A stretch of DNA of 12,315 bases from the NCBI GenBank assembly GCA_934444485.1, contig CAKSCN010000066.1:1-12315 (forward strand). The letters run 5' to 3'. The notes under the pieces were generated by a model that did no database searches, was not told the DNA's origin, and saw only the letters and a list, made by a program, of their open reading frames with translations. The position numbers and the translations under genes were made by a program. Position 1 is the first letter of the stretch. Each line of letters starts with the position of its first letter. This document shows positions 1 to 7,351 of the stretch, piece after piece. Source of the DNA: an uncultured Eubacteriales bacterium (GTDB taxonomy: Bacteria; Bacillota; Clostridia; Oscillospirales; CAG-382).

Positions 1-1
1 A

Positions 2-802
2 CTCAATGCTTTCCGTTCCACCGGTGCAAAGCTTGTAGGCGTGGAGGTAGAGGACGACGGAATATCGGTCGAGGGTCTCGAAAAAGCGCTCTCCGAAAAC
101 AAGAACGCAAAGATGATATACCTTATTCCGACCTTCCAGAACCCATCGGGAATTACGATGTCTCTTGAAAAGAGAAAGGCGGTGCTTGCTCTTGCGAAGA
201 AGTACGGCGTGCCGATACTCGAGGATAACCCCTACGGAGAGCTTCGCTTTGCGGGAGAGGACGTTCCCACGATAAAGAGCATGGACGACGAGGGCATTGT
301 AATCTATTGCAGCTCCTTCTCGAAGATTCTTTCCTCCGGAATGAGAATAGGCTTCCTTTGCGGACACCGTGACCTTATTTCAAAGGTTGTCGTAATAAAG
401 CAGACGAACGACGTTCACACGAACCTTTTCTTCCAGATGCTCTGCTCAAAGTATATCGAGAGATACGACCTCGACGCTCATATCGCCGAAATAAGAAAGC
501 TCTACCGTGAAAAGTCGTCGCTCATGCTTTCGGAAATGGACAAAAAGTTCCCGAAGAGCGTGAAGTTTACACGCCCCGAGGGCGGACTCTTCCTGTGGGT
601 AACGCTTCCGGACGGAACCGACGCCGACGCTTTCATCAAGGATACCGTGGCTCACGAGGTTGCGGTTGTGCCGGGGGCTACCTTCCTTCCCGACGAGAGC
701 GGAAAGAGCCTTTCCTTCAGAATGAACTACTCAACACCGACGGACGAACAGATAGTAAAGGGCGTCGGAATAATTGCCGACGTACTCAGAAAACATATAT
801 AA
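2..802 (+). CDS. PLP-dependent aminotransferase, class I/II (LysN/ARO8-like), 5' end cut by window
   Basis: The reading frame is open from the left edge and stops with TAA at 800-802, so this is the C-terminal ~266 residues of a fold-type I aminotransferase; the GTG at 41 is internal, not a start. Visible landmarks are the NPSG motif (140-151), the EDNPYGELRF stretch with the Asp and Tyr that contact PLP, the Schiff-base lysine in SSFSKILSSGMRIGF (Lys at 323-325), the PEGGLFLW segment, and the C-terminal FRMNYSTP with the Arg that normally binds the substrate carboxylate. These match the 2-aminoadipate/aromatic aminotransferase branch (LysN, ARO8, and the catalytic half of MocR regulators). 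It is probably a cytoplasmic transaminase. The substrate cannot be read from the sequence, and because the N-terminus is missing a MocR-type fusion to a GntR HTH domain cannot be excluded. trpS follows 16 bases later and is probably co-transcribed. Confidence 0.9.
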   Translation, partial: LNAFRSTGAKLVGVEVEDDGISVEGLEKALSENKNAKMIYLIPTFQNPSGITMSLEKRKAVLALAKKYGVPILEDNPYGELRFAGEDVPTIKSMDDEGIVIYCSSFSKILSSGMRIGFLCGHRDLISKVVVIKQTNDVHTNLFFQMLCSKYIERYDLDAHIAEIRKLYREKSSLMLSEMDKKFPKSVKFTRPEGGLFLWVTLPDGTDADAFIKDTVAHEVAVVPGATFLPDESGKSLSFRMNYSTPTDEQIVKGVGIIADVLRKHI

Positions 803-818
803 GAATGAGGAATGTGAA

Positions 819-1853
819 ATGACAGAAGAAATCAAGAACGAAGCGGTCGAAACGACCGAACAGAAAAAGAGAATATTCTCCGGCGTACAGCCGAGCGGAC
901 TTCTCACCCTCGGAAACTACCTCGGCGCAATAAAGAATTGGGTCGGACTTCAGGACGACTACGACTGCATCTACTGCGTGGTTGACCTCCATGCGATAAC
1001 CGTAAGACAGACCCCCGCAGACCTTCGCCGCAGAACGCTTGAAACAATGGCGCTCTACATCGCTTGCGGCATTGACCCCGAAAAGAGCGTTATGTTCGTG
1101 CAGAGCCACGTACCGGCGCACGCAGAGCTTGCATGGGTGCTCAACTGCAACACAATGTTCGGCGAGCTTTCGAGAATGACTCAGTTCAAGGATAAGTCGC
1201 AGAAGCACGCTGACAACATAAATGCCGGACTCTTCACGTATCCCGTGCTCATGGCGTCCGATATTCTTCTTTACGGCGCACACCTTGTTCCCGTCGGCAT
1301 CGACCAGAAACAGCACGTCGAGATAACCCGTGACATTGCCGGGCGCTTCAACGGTATCTACGGTGACACCTTCGTAATTCCCGAACCGTACATTCCCAAG
1401 ACCGGCATGAAGATAAACTCTCTCCTTGACCCCACAAAGAAGATGAGTAAATCCGACCCCAACCCCGGCGCATACGTCGGCATAATCGAGAAGAGAGACG
1501 AAACGATAAAGAAGATAAAGCGTGCCGTAACCGATTCCGACAGCGTCGTTAAGTACGCCGAGGGCAAGGACGGCATAAACAACCTCATGAATATCTACTC
1601 CGCTCTCACCGGAAAAACCTACGAAGAGATAGAGCGTGAGTTTGACGGCAAGGGCTACGGCGACTTCAAGCTTGCCGTGGGCGAAACCTGCGCAGACGCT
1701 CTCGAACCGATAAGAACCGAGTATGCGAAGATCGTCGCCGACAAGGCATATCTCGAGGACGTAATGAAGAACGGCGCCGACAAGGCACGTTATCTTGCAA
1801 GAAAGATGCTCACAAAGGTTTACCGCAAGGTCGGCTTTTACAGCGTAAAATAA
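819..1853 (+). CDS. trpS: Tryptophanyl-tRNA synthetase
   Basis: Class Ic aminoacyl-tRNA synthetase that charges tRNA-Trp with tryptophan in the cytoplasm. It is 344 residues, close to the usual ~330. The HIGH-equivalent is PSGLLTLGNY at residues 25-34, the mid-domain has LMASDILLYGAHLVPVGIDQ followed by KQHVEITRDIAGRFN, and KMSKS is at 208-212 followed by DPNPGAY. I chose the ATG at 819 because GAGG at 808-811 (part of GAGGAA) precedes it by about 7 bases and the protein then begins just before the conserved FSGVQPSG. An in-frame upstream ATG at 774 would overlap the aminotransferase and add 15 unrelated residues. The residues before IFSGVQPSG are a charged ~18-residue extension. There is no room for a T-box leader directly upstream (16-base gap), so tryptophan control, if any, would have to act upstream of the aminotransferase outside the window. 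Confidence 0.97.
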   Translation: MTEEIKNEAVETTEQKKRIFSGVQPSGLLTLGNYLGAIKNWVGLQDDYDCIYCVVDLHAITVRQTPADLRRRTLETMALYIACGIDPEKSVMFVQSHVPAHAELAWVLNCNTMFGELSRMTQFKDKSQKHADNINAGLFTYPVLMASDILLYGAHLVPVGIDQKQHVEITRDIAGRFNGIYGDTFVIPEPYIPKTGMKINSLLDPTKKMSKSDPNPGAYVGIIEKRDETIKKIKRAVTDSDSVVKYAEGKDGINNLMNIYSALTGKTYEEIEREFDGKGYGDFKLAVGETCADALEPIRTEYAKIVADKAYLEDVMKNGADKARYLARKMLTKVYRKVGFYSVK

Positions 1854-1892
1854 TCGGACCGATATCTCCGATGAAAGGAAAAGGACGAAATA

Positions 1893-3065
1893 ATGAATTT
1901 GACGGTGCAAAACATTGTGGTATTGCTCACAGCCATGCTCTGCGCATTCCTGATAACCTTTACCACAACTCCGATAGCAAGAGTTCTTGCTTTCAAGCTC
2001 GGTGCGGTTGACGTGCCGAAAGACGGCAGAAGAATGCACAAAGAACCTGTTCCGAGAATGGGCGGACTTGCGATATTTATAGGATTCATCGTAACCTGTC
2101 TTGTGTTCTGTGACATATCCGTGCCGATGGTCGGAATGATAGGCGGCGGAATACTCCTCATAGTTACGGGCATACTTGACGATATATATTCCCTCAATGC
2201 ATTTCTGAAGCTCGGACTTCAGATAATCTCCGCAACCGTCGCCGCCTGCTCGGGCAACGTCATGACTCGAATAACCTTCTTGGGAAAGAATCTTGAGTTC
2301 GGTACGTTTTCGATACCGCTCACAGTGTTCTGGATAGTGTTTCTCATAAACGCCACGAACCTCATCGACGGTCTTGACGGTCTTTCCTGCGGCGTGTCGG
2401 CAATTTCGGCGTGTTCGATGCTCCTCGCATCATTCTTTGTCGATGAAGCAACGCTCACCGTTATTCTTATGACGGGTATTCTTGCCGGAAGCTGTATCGG
2501 TTTTCTGCCGTTCAACTTCAACCCGGCAAAGATATTCATGGGAGACACAGGCTCGATGTTCTTAGGCTTTACTCTTGCGATAATATCGATACAGGGCTTC
2601 TTTAAGTTCCATGCCGTTGTGTCGTTCTGCATACCCTTTATCGTGTTCGCCGTTCCGCTTTTCGATACGGCATTCGCCTTTATCCGCCGCATGGCAAAGG
2701 GCAAGAGTCCTTTCTCTGCGGACAGAGGTCATATCCACCACAGACTTATCGATATGGGCTTCAACCAGAAGCAGTCTGTAATGATTCTCTACGCAATATG
2801 CGCAATTCTCGGAACCTCCGCAATACTCATAATCGACGGTAAAATTCTCGGCGGCATTTCAATCATAGCCTCCGCTCTCGTTATCTTCATTCTCAACTGG
2901 TTTTTTGTGAATAAGAACTCCGAAACAAGAAGCCAGACGGGACTCGGACTCGACTGCTCCGAAATGCCCTGCAAACCGGGCTGCGACGGTATCAGCTGCG
3001 AGGGAAGCCCCTATAAGGAACAGCCGCAGAAAAAGGGGAAGAACGAAAGTGAGGGGAACAAATGA
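1893..3065 (+). CDS. tagO: Polyprenyl-phosphate GlcNAc-1-phosphate transferase, TagO/WecA (MraY superfamily), with Cys-bearing tail
   Basis: Integral membrane enzyme that should transfer GlcNAc-1-phosphate (or a related sugar phosphate) from a UDP-sugar to undecaprenyl phosphate, the first step of wall teichoic acid or other lipid-linked glycan synthesis. About 10-11 hydrophobic segments are visible. Family motifs in order are DGRRMHKEPVPRMGG, the DD pair at residues 96-97 (Mg binding), NLIDGLDG at 156-163, FMGDTGS around 215-221, and HIHHR at 280-284. The HIHHR loop marks the GlcNAc-1-P transferase branch rather than MraY. The start at 1893 has AAGGA at 1881-1885. After the last membrane span (about residue 335) there is a hydrophilic tail of ~55 residues with four cysteines (355, 360, 364, 369) and a Lys/Glu-rich end; I do not know this as a family feature. 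The stop overlaps the next gene's ATG (ATGA), indicating translational coupling. The exact glycan is unknown because no later glycosyltransferase lies in view. Confidence 0.92.
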   Translation: MNLTVQNIVVLLTAMLCAFLITFTTTPIARVLAFKLGAVDVPKDGRRMHKEPVPRMGGLAIFIGFIVTCLVFCDISVPMVGMIGGGILLIVTGILDDIYSLNAFLKLGLQIISATVAACSGNVMTRITFLGKNLEFGTFSIPLTVFWIVFLINATNLIDGLDGLSCGVSAISACSMLLASFFVDEATLTVILMTGILAGSCIGFLPFNFNPAKIFMGDTGSMFLGFTLAIISIQGFFKFHAVVSFCIPFIVFAVPLFDTAFAFIRRMAKGKSPFSADRGHIHHRLIDMGFNQKQSVMILYAICAILGTSAILIIDGKILGGISIIASALVIFILNWFFVNKNSETRSQTGLGLDCSEMPCKPGCDGISCEGSPYKEQPQKKGKNESEGNK

Positions 3066-4204
3066 CGAAGAAGATTAAGGTAATGCCGATATTCGGCACA
3101 CGTCCCGACGCTATAAAAATGTGTCCGCTCGTGCATGAGCTGAGAAAGAGAAAAGAGATTGAAACCGTCGTTTGCGTGACCGGTCAGCACAGAGAGATGC
3201 TCAATTCGGTACTCGACTTTTTCGGCGTTGTGCCTGAGTACAACCTCGACATTATGCGCCCGTCGCAGACGATAAACACGATAACCACCGATATTCTCGA
3301 AAAGCTTGACCCGGTACTCAAAGCGGAGTGTCCCGACCTTGTTCTCGTACACGGCGATACCTCGACGGCATTTACCTCTGCGCTCAGCGCTTTCTATAAT
3401 AAGATTTCCGTCGGACACGTCGAAGCCGGACTCCGTTCCTATGACAAGTGGTCGCCGTACCCCGAGGAAATGAACCGCAGGCTCATCGGTCCTATCGCCG
3501 ACCTTCATTTTATCCCGACGCCTATGTGCCGTGAGCAGCTCTTGAAAGAGAATATCACCGAAGGACTTTTTGTCACCGGCAACACCGAAATAGACGCCGT
3601 CGGCTATACGGTAAAGAAGGACTTTGAATTTCCCGAAGAGCTTGCGGCAAAGCTCGATTTCTCAAAACGCATAATATTCGTCACCGCACACAGACGTGAA
3701 AACCTCGGCGAACCGCTCGAGAATATCTGCCGTGCTTTGGCGAGAATAGCGGAGACCTTTGACGATGTGCAGATAGTCTACCTTGTACATCTCAATCCTG
3801 CCGTCAGAAAGACGGTAAATGCGATACTCTCCGGAAAAGAAAGAGTACTTCTCACAGATCCTCTTCCGCCTGTCGAAGCGCATAACCTCCTTGCAAAAAG
3901 CTACCTTATTCTCACCGACTCCGGCGGAATACAGGAGGACGCACCGGCACTCAAAAAGCCCGTACTTGTGCTTCGCCGCGAGACCGAACGTCCCGAGGGA
4001 ATAGAGGCAGGTACGGCAAAGCTTGCGGGAACCGACGAGGACACAATTTTCCGCATGGCGTCGGAACTGCTCAATGATTCCGCCGAGTACAGCCGCATGG
4101 CGTCGGCACGCAACCCTTACGGCGACGGCAAAACCTCGGCACGCATAGCGGACGCCATACTTTACCATTTCGGAATGGGCGAACGTCCCGAAGATTACAT
4201 CTGA
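3062..4204 (+). CDS. wecB: UDP-N-acetylglucosamine 2-epimerase (non-hydrolysing)
   Basis: Cytoplasmic GT-B-fold enzyme interconverting UDP-GlcNAc and UDP-ManNAc, the donor for ManNAc in teichoic acid linkage units or capsules (WecB/MnaA). It is 380 residues, the usual length. Motifs are FGTRPDAIK (most relatives have GTRPEAIK), VTGQHREML, VHGDTSTAF with Asp99, GHVEAGLRS with Glu121, YPEEMNRRL with Glu135, TGNTEIDAV, VTAHRRENLGE with His210, and the UDP-binding LTDSGGIQEDAPALKKPVL then RPEGIEAGT. Asp99, Glu121, Glu135 and His210 line up by spacing with E. coli WecB Asp95, Glu117, Glu131 and His213. The ATG overlaps the tagO stop by 4 bases and is preceded by a GAGGGG site near 3051-3056. Pairing with TagO suggests that both feed the same undecaprenyl-linked polymer with a ManNAc residue; that link is an inference. 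Confidence 0.96.
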   Translation: MTKKIKVMPIFGTRPDAIKMCPLVHELRKRKEIETVVCVTGQHREMLNSVLDFFGVVPEYNLDIMRPSQTINTITTDILEKLDPVLKAECPDLVLVHGDTSTAFTSALSAFYNKISVGHVEAGLRSYDKWSPYPEEMNRRLIGPIADLHFIPTPMCREQLLKENITEGLFVTGNTEIDAVGYTVKKDFEFPEELAAKLDFSKRIIFVTAHRRENLGEPLENICRALARIAETFDDVQIVYLVHLNPAVRKTVNAILSGKERVLLTDPLPPVEAHNLLAKSYLILTDSGGIQEDAPALKKPVLVLRRETERPEGIEAGTAKLAGTDEDTIFRMASELLNDSAEYSRMASARNPYGDGKTSARIADAILYHFGMGERPEDYI

Positions 4205-4208
4205 TATC

Positions 4209-4967
4209 ATGAACATAAAAAAGAACGTATTTGAGATAATCGCAATGGTCGTCTTTGTAATTGCCGTTGCCGGAGTGCTTATGTGGCAGAACTTTTTCGG
4301 TCTTCCGACACAGTGGTTCGGCGGCGGTGAAAATGGCGGCGGCTCGGAGAACGGCAAAGAGTCCGACGAAATCTTCACTACCCTTGAAAACGGCGGCTCT
4401 TCTCACAGCAAAACGCCCGTAAGCGTAACGAAGGAGAACTTCAGAGCGGTTATCGACAGCATAGAAGTCCCCGACAATTACACATGGGAGGCTGTCGTCA
4501 CGGCTTTCTACTCCGACAAAACGCTCACACGGAACGTAAAGCTTGTCTGCAATGCACCGGAATACAGGCTTGACGTAACGCAGGACGGACGCACGGTAAA
4601 AAGTATTACCGACGACGGTGAGAACATAACCGTAACGGAGTACACGCCTGTGTTGTCGTCGGCTTTCTATCCGAGCGGAACCTCGGACGTATTTTCGGAG
4701 GGAATGCTTCCGTCGGTTTACGGCTTTCTCAATCTGCCGTATGATACCACGGAATTTGAGTACACTCTCTCAAAGAGCAGCTACGGCAATACGGCGGAGC
4801 TTTCGTTTTCGTACACCCTCGGCGAAACGGCTTTTTCCGAGTATTATACGATAAGCCTCGATTACGGCCTTGTCGTCACGGCGAAAACGTATCAGGGCGA
4901 CGAGCTTGTGTATGAGCTTGAAACGACAAAGCTCGCTCTTACCGACTCCGAAAGTAAAGAGGAATAA
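4209..4967 (+). CDS. Membrane-anchored extracytoplasmic protein, unknown function (possible LolA-like fold)
   Basis: A 252-residue protein with a short basic N-terminus (KK at 4-5), one hydrophobic helix at about residues 7-26, a Gly/Asn/Ser/Glu linker (about 37-65) and a polar C-terminal domain. There is no lipobox cysteine, so it is probably an uncleaved N-in, C-out anchor or a signal peptide without a clear cleavage site. The C-terminal domain is rich in alternating strands, and the stretch with NAPEYRLDVTQDGRTVKS then ITDDGENITVTEYTP resembles the strand pattern of LolA/RseB-type lipid-binding half-barrels (a substrate 'given pull' of strand, 'DG', strand). That is pattern recognition only. 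It starts 4 bases after the epimerase stop with no clear Shine-Dalgarno, so it probably relies on coupling. As the last gene of the tagO-epimerase run it may help envelope polymer handling outside the membrane. I do not recognise a named family. Confidence 0.8.
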   Translation: MNIKKNVFEIIAMVVFVIAVAGVLMWQNFFGLPTQWFGGGENGGGSENGKESDEIFTTLENGGSSHSKTPVSVTKENFRAVIDSIEVPDNYTWEAVVTAFYSDKTLTRNVKLVCNAPEYRLDVTQDGRTVKSITDDGENITVTEYTPVLSSAFYPSGTSDVFSEGMLPSVYGFLNLPYDTTEFEYTLSKSSYGNTAELSFSYTLGETAFSEYYTISLDYGLVVTAKTYQGDELVYELETTKLALTDSESKEE

Positions 4968-5008
4968 AAAAGTGCGGCTTCCGATGTGGAGACCGCATTT
5001 TCATTTTT
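4968..5008. terminator. Bidirectional rho-independent terminator between convergent genes
   Basis: The arms AAAA-G-TGCGG (4968-4977) and CCGCA-TTTT (4993-5001) pair with one bulged G. Inside, TTCC (4979-4982) and GGAG (4988-4991) can extend the stem around a GATGT loop. A T run (5004-5008) follows on the + strand, and the A run 4966-4971 supplies the U tract for transcripts on the - strand. It lies between the stop of the membrane-anchored protein gene (4967) and the holA stop (5017), where both transcripts should end. Read by eye, no folding energy computed. Confidence 0.75.
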
Positions 5009-5016
5009 ACGTGCAT

Positions 5017-6216
5017 TTATCTGTATGTGCAGAGATCAAACAGCAGGAACCACAGCAGCTGGTAGTTGTCAACCGGTGAGCCTTTCATCTGTCGGTCGCA
5101 GTCGAGAACCCTCTTTGACGCAAATTTGCAGAAAGCGTCCTCTTTTCTGCCGGGGAACCGCCCCGTGAGTGCGGATACGGTTTTTTGCACAACATAGGGG
5201 TGAAGACCGGTTTTTGAGGCAATCTCGGCGTTGTTCATTCGCTTCTTGCGGCAGTAGGACACCTTTACCATGTTGCCGAGTGCCGACGCCACTATGCCGA
5301 ATACAATCAGAGACGGCGTGTTCTTTTCCTCGAATACGTGAAGCTCCCTTGCCGCCATGGTGAAGTTGCCCTCTTGGATTGCGTTGGGAAGAGCGAAATT
5401 TATGTTGTCCGTGTTTTTTATGCAGATGAAGTCAACCGCCTCACGTGTCAGACGCTTTTTGCCTTTCGAGGCGAGATATATTCCGAGCTTTTCCGCTTCG
5501 TTTTTGAGCGTACACATATCACAGCCGACCGTATTTATCATGTATCTCACGGACTCGGTGTCTGTTTCGACTCCGCACTTTGCAAGCGTCCGCCCGAGCC
5601 ATTTTACAAGCGCCGCATCGTCGGGCTGCATATGGCAAAGCTCCACGCAAAGAGCGGCTTTTTTTATGCCCTTCATTATTTCGGTGTGCGTTTTCGACTG
5701 CGAAGCCTCTTTTTCGGGAGCGAAAACTATAACGACCGTCTTTCTTCCGACGTTTTTTAACATATCGAGAAAAGCGTCCGCATCCGACTCGCTCCATTCC
5801 GAAAAGTTCGGTTCGTCGAGCTTTATCACCTTCATGTCGGACTTCGGCTTCTTTTTCGCTCCGTCGTCTTCGTCGCCGAACATACTCATGCTGTCAAGGT
5901 CGAACTCCATTGCCTCATGCACGGAAACCGTCGTGAAAGCGTCGGAGAAGTCACCGAACGAAAACTTGCCCCTGAAATAGTCAACGTCGATAATGCTTCC
6001 GGCGGACTTGCTCAACTCCGTTGCGTAATAGTCCATCATGTACAGCTCGTCGCCGCTGAAGCAGTACACCCCGGCCGTGTCGTGAGACTTTAGCCGCTCC
6101 TTCAGTATTTTTTCGTTTTCCGCACTTTTTGCGCTTCCCTTTGCCGCTGCCACGTTTTCCGCCGCCTTTCCGAAACGTATTGCCGACCGAAATGCCGAAC
6201 ACATATATGATACCAT
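5017..6216 (-). CDS. holA: DNA polymerase III delta subunit
   Basis: Clamp-loader subunit that opens the beta sliding clamp and bridges it to the DnaX complex, acting in the cytoplasm at the replication fork. Family landmarks are VYCFSGDELYMMDYYATEL near the N-terminus (equivalent to the usual VYLLYGEEEYLIEE region), the NVGRKTVVIVFAPEKE strand, GCDMCTLKNEAEKLGIYL (the GxDLxxLxNELEKL motif) and the C-terminal helical domain with GMHP-like GLHPYVVQKT. An acidic/basic insert (GDEDDGAKKKPKSD) interrupts the N-terminal domain, and length is up to 399 residues versus about 340 in many relatives. The start is uncertain: ATG at 6216 has only a weak GCGGCGG upstream, while an in-frame GTG at 6153 has AAAGGCGG 8 bases ahead and gives a more usual N-terminus (378 residues). 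It is convergent with the upstream operon and divergent from the WYL regulator gene. Stop TAA at 5019-5017. Confidence 0.88.
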   Translation of the reverse strand: MVSYMCSAFRSAIRFGKAAENVAAAKGSAKSAENEKILKERLKSHDTAGVYCFSGDELYMMDYYATELSKSAGSIIDVDYFRGKFSFGDFSDAFTTVSVHEAMEFDLDSMSMFGDEDDGAKKKPKSDMKVIKLDEPNFSEWSESDADAFLDMLKNVGRKTVVIVFAPEKEASQSKTHTEIMKGIKKAALCVELCHMQPDDAALVKWLGRTLAKCGVETDTESVRYMINTVGCDMCTLKNEAEKLGIYLASKGKKRLTREAVDFICIKNTDNINFALPNAIQEGNFTMAARELHVFEEKNTPSLIVFGIVASALGNMVKVSYCRKKRMNNAEIASKTGLHPYVVQKTVSALTGRFPGRKEDAFCKFASKRVLDCDRQMKGSPVDNYQLLWFLLFDLCTYR

Positions 6217-6254
6217 CAAGCCGCCGCTTTTTCAAGCACATTTTATGAATTTGG

Positions 6255-6290
6255 GTTTACCGTGCGGATATAAAATTTACAAAAGTAAAC
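6255..6290. repeat. Phased GTTTAC-type half sites in divergent promoter region
   Basis: GTTTAC (6255-6260), ATTTAC (6275-6280) and the inverse GTAAAC (6285-6290) lie between holA and the WYL regulator gene. The last two form a palindrome TTTAC-AAAA-GTAAA (6276-6289), and the direct copies are 20 bases apart, about two helical turns. The position just upstream of the regulator's own promoter is what an autoregulatory operator would look like. That role is an inference; such AT-rich motifs can arise by chance. Confidence 0.4.
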
Positions 6291-6309
6291 AGAAAATTCT
6301 TCCCATATG

Positions 6310-6318
6310 TGTTATACT
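6310..6318 (+). promoter_or_regulatory. Extended -10 promoter for the WYL regulator operon
   Basis: TGT-TATACT (6310-6318) fits the TGn extended -10 plus a -10 hexamer with 5 of 6 consensus bases. No good -35 box is present at 16-18 bases upstream, which extended -10 promoters do not require. Transcription would begin near 6325 and leave a leader of about 45 bases before the ATG at 6369. The GTTTAC-like half sites lie immediately upstream. Confidence 0.5.
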
Positions 6319-6368
6319 GATACCGAATGCCGATGTGCGGCAAACTGACATTATACGGAGGAAACTGT

Positions 6369-7349
6369 ATGCCGAAGACAATGGGAGGAAAGCTGAAGCT
6401 TTTGAGACTTCGAGATATACTTCTCGAGAACACCGACGAAAACAATTGCATGAGCGTGCCGCAGATAATAGACGCACTTGCGGTTTACGGAATAAGCGCC
6501 GAGAGAAAGAGCATATACAACGACCTTGAGTGCCTCGAGCAGTACGGCATGGACATAATAAGAATGCCTTCCGGCTACTGTGTCGGCAAGAGGGACTTTG
6601 AGCTTTCAGAACTGAAGATACTCGTCGATGTCATTCAGGCGTCACGTTTTCTTACGGCAAAGAAGAGCATATCGCTCATAAACAAGATAATGAAGCTTGC
6701 GCCGAAACGGGAGGCGGAAACGCTCTTGCGCTCGGTCGTCATATCGGGACGGGTGAAAGCGCCGAACGAAAAGATTTATTACAATGTTGACGTTATACAG
6801 AACGCAATACGTCTCTCGAAAAAGGTGCGGTTTAAGTATTACAGCTATGCGAAAGGCTTTGAGATAGAGTTTAAGCGTGACGGCGCCGACTATGTTGTAA
6901 GCCCGGTTGCGCTCATGTGGAACGACGAAAACTATTACCTTGTGGCTTACGACGACGAGTCCGGGATGCTCAAGCACTATCGTGTGGATAAGATGGAATA
7001 CGCCGAACAGACCGATATACCGAGAACCGTTTGCCGTGAAATAACCGAGTTCGACAGAGCCGAATACGCAAAAAAGACCTTCGATATGTTCGGTGGCGAC
7101 GAGTGCGGAGTCGTGCTTTCAATCGATAAGGATTCCCTCGGTATATTCGCCGATTTCTTCGGAACGGACAGCATTCTCATAGACGATGGGGAAAGGTATC
7201 ACGCTTCGGTTACGGTCGCCATGAGCGGACACTTTTATTCGTGGATTTTCGGACTTAACGGCAAAATCAAGATAAAGGGACCGGAAAGCGTAAAGGACGG
7301 ATACGTCAGATATTGCTCCGAAATGCTTACGAAGGGAATAACGAACTGA
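6369..7349 (+). CDS. HTH/WYL-domain transcriptional regulator
   Basis: A 326-residue DNA-binding regulator of the WYL (DeoR-like HTH plus ligand-sensing WYL) class. The N-terminal ~75 residues carry a winged HTH: LRLRDILLENT, then MSVPQIIDALAVYGISAERK and SIYNDLECLEQYGMDI, the usual HTH_11 pattern. The central and C-terminal part is the WYL region, with YYLVAYDDESGMLKHYRVDKM at about 189-209. The signature Trp-Tyr-Leu is Tyr189-Tyr190-Leu191 here, and YRVDKM stands for the family's FRLDRI. A C-terminal extension ends in the KGPESVKDGYVRYCSEML segment. The ATG at 6369 was chosen because GGAGG (6357-6361) sits 7 bases ahead; an in-frame ATG at 6327 lacks a site. It is divergent from holA and first in a run of four closely spaced genes it may control. 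The ligand is unknown. Confidence 0.9.
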   Translation: MPKTMGGKLKLLRLRDILLENTDENNCMSVPQIIDALAVYGISAERKSIYNDLECLEQYGMDIIRMPSGYCVGKRDFELSELKILVDVIQASRFLTAKKSISLINKIMKLAPKREAETLLRSVVISGRVKAPNEKIYYNVDVIQNAIRLSKKVRFKYYSYAKGFEIEFKRDGADYVVSPVALMWNDENYYLVAYDDESGMLKHYRVDKMEYAEQTDIPRTVCREITEFDRAEYAKKTFDMFGGDECGVVLSIDKDSLGIFADFFGTDSILIDDGERYHASVTVAMSGHFYSWIFGLNGKIKIKGPESVKDGYVRYCSEMLTKGITN

Positions 7350-7351
7350 CA

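Noticed and set aside
774..818. Earlier ATG for trpS
   Set aside because: It overlaps the aminotransferase coding end, has no ribosome site and adds 15 residues not seen in the family; ATG 819 has GAGG at the right distance.
803..818. T-box riboswitch in front of trpS
   Set aside because: Only 16 bases separate trpS from the preceding gene, far too short for a T-box leader.
786..2039. Long open frame on the - strand opposite trpS and the start of tagO (417 codons)
   Set aside because: It is antisense to a certain trpS gene, has no recognisable domain, no Shine-Dalgarno context, and arises from the strong codon bias of the sense genes.
5338..5980. Open frames on the + strand within holA (140 and 207 codons)
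   Set aside because: They are antisense to holA, overlap each other and show no protein-like motif or ribosome site.
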